From: Gemmatimonas sp. UBA7669
Lineage (GTDB): Bacteria > Gemmatimonadota > Gemmatimonadetes > Gemmatimonadales > Gemmatimonadaceae
DNA: 64,000 bases
Reading direction: 5' to 3'
NCBI RefSeq assembly: GCF_002483225.1
Contig: NZ_DLHL01000001.1
Coordinates: forward strand, 1 to 64,000
A model generated the notes under the pieces. The model searched no databases. It saw only the letters and a list, made by a program, of their open reading frames with translations, and was not told the origin of the DNA. Both the position numbers and the translations under genes were made by a program. Positions 60,972 to 64,000 of the stretch are shown one piece after another. Position 1 is the first letter of the stretch, and each line of letters starts with the position of its first letter.

Positions 60972-60988
60972 CTTTATCCTGCATAAAA
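60972..60988. promoter_or_regulatory. Copper-island palindrome e
   Basis: CTTTATCCTGCATAAAA fits the 17-bp consensus with two arm mismatches. It lies 101 bases upstream of the Csp gene at 60871. Confidence 0.68.
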
Positions 60989-61094
60989 CAACCTGCGCCC
61001 GCGATGTTGCCTTCCCGCGTGCGGGCTCGGCCGTTCTCGACGCCGACGCGCTGCTGTCGCTCGCAGTTTCGGCCGACATGCGCGACAGGGTATG

Positions 61095-61111
61095 TTTTAT
61101 GCGCGCTGAAG
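61095..61111. promoter_or_regulatory. Copper-island palindrome f
   Basis: TTTTATGCGCGCTGAAG fits the consensus, with a weaker right arm. It lies 79 bases upstream of the DUF305 gene at 61190. Confidence 0.58.
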
Positions 61112-61189
61112 TGTCGGTGCGCTCGCCTGCCCGCTGCAGGCGCCTTGTTCCGACGGTCTCCTCGATTCACTCCACCCCACGAGGCATCG

Positions 61190-61894
61190 ATGCACGCTCC
61201 CACGGTCGCCCACACCACTGGTCCGGCGACGGATCACGGCATTCTCTCGTTCGCGCGACGCACCGCCCGCTGGAGCACGGTTGCACTGCTCGCGGTCGCC
61301 ACGGCCTGCGGCCCCAAGTCCGATGACGCAGCCGCCGGCGCGAGCGCAGCCGCTCCCGGAGCCGGTCAGTCCACGACGGCGGCCACATCGGACACCGGCA
61401 TGGCCGGCATGGACCACAGCAAGATGGCCGGCATGGCCCCGATGGGCGGTGCCACCGGCGATCCCGATCGCGACTTCCTGCGCATGATGAGCGAGCACCA
61501 CAAGGGGATGATCGCGATGGCGCACCTGACCATCGAAGAGAAGAAGGGCTCGGCGACCGCACAGGCCGATGCGGAGAAGATCGACACGAAGCAGGATGCC
61601 GAACTCGACTCGATGGTCACGATGCTCGAGCAGCAGTTCAAGGATCCGTACGATCCGAAGATCATGCCGGACAACCAGAAGATGGTCGACGAGCTCAAGC
61701 CGCTGTCAGGCTCGGCGTACGACCGCATGTTCTACCACCACGTGGTGCAGCATCATCAGCAGGCGACCCAGATGATCGACCAGCACCTGCCGATGCTGAA
61801 GGATGCCAAGGTCAGGGCAATGGCCGAGCGCATGAAGCGCGACCAGACGCGCGAGATCGAGGAGTTCCAGCGCAAGGCGTCCGCTACCCCGTGA
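61190..61894 (+). CDS. DUF305 family lipoprotein
   Basis: This 234-residue protein has a signal with a lipobox-like AVATACGPK, a Met-containing linker (GMAGMDHSKMAGMAPMGG) and a DUF305 four-helix domain. Its His/Met pairs are in FLRMMSEHHKGMIAMAH and MFYHHVVQHHQQATQMID. DUF305 proteins are periplasmic, often beside copper genes, and are thought to bind copper through these residues. It is followed after 40 bases by the DUF4396 gene. Confidence 0.87.
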   Translation: MHAPTVAHTTGPATDHGILSFARRTARWSTVALLAVATACGPKSDDAAAGASAAAPGAGQSTTAATSDTGMAGMDHSKMAGMAPMGGATGDPDRDFLRMMSEHHKGMIAMAHLTIEEKKGSATAQADAEKIDTKQDAELDSMVTMLEQQFKDPYDPKIMPDNQKMVDELKPLSGSAYDRMFYHHVVQHHQQATQMIDQHLPMLKDAKVRAMAERMKRDQTREIEEFQRKASATP

Positions 61895-61934
61895 GCGACC
61901 GCGTGGCGCCGCTCGCACTGCAGGCGCATCCCAC

Positions 61935-62897
61935 ATGATCGATCGGGTGCTGCTCGTGTGGTTCATCCTCACCGCGCTGAGCACCGGCTACGTGGCGTGG
62001 GATGCCGTCACACGCAACCCCGAACTGCGCGTGATGAAATGGGGATGGGTCCTGGTCACGCTCTATACGGGCGTGATCGGGGCCGCAGTCTATGTCCTTT
62101 CGTGTCAGGAGCCATCCAGCGGCACGCACGAGCAGTTCGTGAAGCCGCTCTGGAAGCAGGCGCTGGGTTCGACGATCCACTGCCTCGCGGGCGATGCCAC
62201 CGGTATCATCGCGGCGGCCGCCGTGACGATGGCCCTCGGCCTGCCGATGGGCCTCGACGTGGTCGCCGAGTACGTTTTCGGCTTCGCGTTCGGACTGCTG
62301 ATCTTCCAGGCCCTGTTCATGCGCGAGATGTTCGGCGGGTCGTACGCGCTCGCGGTGCGCCGCTCGTTCATCCCGGAGTGGCTGTCGATGAACGCGGTCA
62401 TGGCCGGGATGGTCCCCGTCATGGTCATCATCATGACACGTGACATGCGCGCGATGGAGCCTGCGTCGCTGCGCTTCTGGGGCGTCATGTCGCTTGCGAC
62501 CTTCGTCGGCGCCATGATCGCCTATCCGGTGAACGTGTGGCTGGTCGCCGTCGGCCTGAAGCACGGGATGGGTACCGAGCGCGCCCTCGGCCAAGGCGGG
62601 TCGCCTCTGCACGACGGCTCCACGCAGCCCGGCAGCGCGCCGGTCGACCCGACTTCGCAACCCCATGCAGGTCACGCCGGCACGGTCAGGGCGGACGGCG
62701 GCGCATCGCGCGCCTCCGCCGCGGCGACCTCACCGCAAATTGCCGCCGTCAGTGCCCTATCGCTCGTGGCGCTTGGCGGCGGCGTTCTGCTCGCGGCGAT
62801 GTACGGCGACCTCGCGATGAGCGGGCGCATGCCGTCGCACGCACCGCAGGACACGGTGCCCGCTGCGCCAATGCCTGCCGGCATGCGCCATCCGTGA
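61935..62897 (+). CDS. DUF4396 membrane protein
   Basis: This 320-residue protein has about seven helices and the family's central part SGTHEQFVKPLWKQALGSTIHCLAGDATGIIAAAA and FGLLIFQALFMREMFGG. His-containing stretches near the end (QPHAGHAGT) and Met-rich segments suggest metal contact. DUF4396 genes are recurrent in copper islands; the function is unknown. It lies in the same transcription unit as the DUF305 gene. Confidence 0.83.
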   Translation: MIDRVLLVWFILTALSTGYVAWDAVTRNPELRVMKWGWVLVTLYTGVIGAAVYVLSCQEPSSGTHEQFVKPLWKQALGSTIHCLAGDATGIIAAAAVTMALGLPMGLDVVAEYVFGFAFGLLIFQALFMREMFGGSYALAVRRSFIPEWLSMNAVMAGMVPVMVIIMTRDMRAMEPASLRFWGVMSLATFVGAMIAYPVNVWLVAVGLKHGMGTERALGQGGSPLHDGSTQPGSAPVDPTSQPHAGHAGTVRADGGASRASAAATSPQIAAVSALSLVALGGGVLLAAMYGDLAMSGRMPSHAPQDTVPAAPMPAGMRHP

Positions 62898-62930
62898 GGG
62901 ACGCACGCCGGCTCGCTGGGCAGGAAGACG

Positions 62931-64000
62931 CTACATTCCCGACATCGAGGCCATGTCCATCGGCGTCGGCGTCGCCACGAGCACCGCCGTCACGATGATG
63001 ACGAGCACGCCGACGACGAGCTCGGTCCGCGCCGAGCGCTGCATGCGCGCCGTTCCCGCTGCGGTGCCGAGCGTCGGCTTCACGCGAAGCCAGTTGTAGG
63101 CACCGGTGAGGGCGACGACGGAAAGAATGGCGAGCTTCACCAGCAGCGTCCGCCCGTAATTCGATTGCCAGAGCGCCGCCACGTCCGGGATGTGCTGCCA
63201 CGCGGTGAACACACCGGTCGACGCCACGAGCCCTGCGAACGCGAGCGCCGTCGGCGAGAAGGCGTTGAAGAGGTCGGCAACCGACGCCTCCCGCGCGTCG
63301 TCGGGAAGTCGCAGGGCCGCAGGAACGCCGGCGGCCACCACGACCAGCAGGCTCCCGAGCCATCCGCCTGCGCCGATCACGTGCAGCGTGTCCGCCACGA
63401 CCGCCAGGCCGGCGCGCCCCGGAGTGGCCGCAGCGTGTCCGGAGAGTGCGGGGGTCACCGCCAGGACGACCACGCCGAACGCCGCGAGCCCCCACCCCCC
63501 TTGCCCGCGAATCGCCGTGCGGAAGCCGACGATCGCCACGACCGTGGCGAGCACCTGCAACAGCCAGCCGCGTCCCCACACGGTGTCGGTGAGCATCGCA
63601 CGCACGAGCTGCGGATCGAACGTCGCATCCGGAGGATGCATCGCCACCGACTGCGCGCCGAGCCGCAGGAGCGCAGCTCCGCCGACGATCAGCGCGCCGA
63701 GCAGGCCGATGCGCGCGGCACCATGCCTGGAAGCGACGAGCATCGGAGCGTCTGGACCGCGCTTGCGGATCAGGAGGGGAAGCACCGCCGCCTGGAACGC
63801 GACGGCGCCGATGGCCATGAGCAGGCCGAGATACAACAGTGCCCGGATGGCGGCGTACGCCGGCGACTCGGCGTCGAACGAACTGGCCGATGGCATCGAC
63901 GCCTGGTCATGGTGCATCGCGGAGTCGGCGGCGCCGGGTGCAGCCGGCGTCGGCGTTTGCGTCGGCGTTTGCGTCGGCGTTTGCGTCGGCGTTTGCGTCG
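62931..64000 (-). CDS. CopD-domain protein, probable CopC-CopD fusion (5' partial)
   Basis: The C-terminal 329 residues are a CopD domain with eight or so helices: AIRALLYLGLLMAIGAVAF, VVADTLHVIGAGGWLGSLLVV with a conserved His, and TAWQHIPDVAALWQSNYGRTLLVKL. CopD takes copper across the inner membrane. The frame stays open upstream of Met at 63917 through a Thr-Gln-Thr-Pro repeat linker to the window end, so an N-terminal domain is missing, most likely CopC as in YcnJ-type fusions. It is convergent with the DUF4396 gene, with 33 bases between ends. Confidence 0.87.
   Translation of the reverse strand, partial: TQTPTQTPTQTPTQTPTPAAPGAADSAMHHDQASMPSASSFDAESPAYAAIRALLYLGLLMAIGAVAFQAAVLPLLIRKRGPDAPMLVASRHGAARIGLLGALIVGGAALLRLGAQSVAMHPPDATFDPQLVRAMLTDTVWGRGWLLQVLATVVAIVGFRTAIRGQGGWGLAAFGVVVLAVTPALSGHAAATPGRAGLAVVADTLHVIGAGGWLGSLLVVVAAGVPAALRLPDDAREASVADLFNAFSPTALAFAGLVASTGVFTAWQHIPDVAALWQSNYGRTLLVKLAILSVVALTGAYNWLRVKPTLGTAAGTARMQRSARTELVVGVLVIIVTAVLVATPTPMDMASMSGM
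63949..64000 (-). repeat. 12-bp tandem repeat coding for a Thr-Gln-Thr-Pro linker
   Basis: The unit gtttgcgtcggc on the plus strand is repeated about four times to the window end, with more copies possible beyond it. In the coding frame it gives Thr-Gln-Thr-Pro units in a linker before the CopD domain. Confidence 0.82.

Larger units (their letters stand above)
60872..61189. other. 318-bp divergent region with palindromes e and f
   Basis: It separates the Csp gene (minus) from the DUF305 gene (plus). The two palindromes are about 120 bp apart, one for each direction. No coding signature is seen. Confidence 0.6.

Noticed and set aside
63949..64000. CRISPR-like repeat array at the window end
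   Set aside because: The 12-bp unit has no spacers and stays in the coding frame of the CopD protein; it is a linker repeat.

Overview
The window is a 64 kb, high-GC stretch from a Gram-negative bacterium. It encodes a TonB-dependent receptor, outer-membrane barrels ending in Phe, an RND efflux pair and periplasmic lipoproteins. Many signal peptides end in Ala-Gln, which recalls Gemmatimonadota, but I cannot prove the phylum from this sequence. Almost the whole window is an accessory metal-resistance and redox island with scars of gene loss. I see no rRNA, tRNA, CRISPR or replication genes.

Layout. 1-552: right end of an IS21-family element (istB plus terminal repeats). 1107-2039: copper-storage-like (Csp) protein and a damaged ynfA. 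2343-6382: mercury operon merR-merA-merT-merP-merE-merC on the minus strand, with merR as first gene. 6461-9315: FecA-like TonB receptor and an isoprenylcysteine-methyltransferase-like protein. 9580-14044: a heavy-metal P-type ATPase with an atypical YPC motif, a CcdA-like protein, an exported HMA protein and a ZntR-like regulator, with two matching MerR-type promoters. 14050-15187: frameshifted GDCCVxC protein and a methyltransferase. 15542-29592: copper block with Csp proteins, two CopB ATPases, CopA, CsoR, two HMA/cupredoxin-type proteins, and a 559-residue protein of unknown function paired with an outer-membrane barrel. 29698-39646: a long minus-strand run coding for Rieske protein, cytochrome b/c, a Cyc2-like cytochrome-porin, cytochrome c, a Met-rich Spy/CpxP-like protein, a broken multicopper oxidase, an alcohol dehydrogenase, a membrane ferredoxin reductase, a b-type membrane protein and a seven-haem cytochrome. 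40025-42218: response regulator and sensor kinase. 42265-53962: YHS protein, DUF2933, membrane methyltransferase, a nuclease-like protein, PRPP-synthetase-like protein, cytochrome c, glycogen synthase, class V aminotransferase, barrel protein and glycogen phosphorylase. 53916-58865: cusB-cusA with only a stump of cusC. 59010-64000: MgtC/DUF4010, Csp, DUF305, DUF4396 and the CopD part of a probable CopC-CopD fusion that runs off the window.

Two shared DNA motifs tie the island together. A 17-bp palindrome, consensus YTTTAYGCNGCRTAAAA, lies upstream of six copper transcription units. Runs of 11-bp direct repeats, YTCAGCGNNNN read toward the gene, lie upstream of six units: the Rieske operon, YHS gene, DUF2933 operon, barrel-aminotransferase-glgA operon, glgP and mgtC. 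They have the geometry of OmpR/PhoB-family operators, and the only such regulator in the window is at 40025.

The most novel candidates are this repeat-defined regulon, the Cyc2-like electron-transfer run combined with a membrane NAD(P)H-ferredoxin-reductase/b-haem/heptahaem module, the six-site copper palindrome and the unknown 559-residue copper-island protein.
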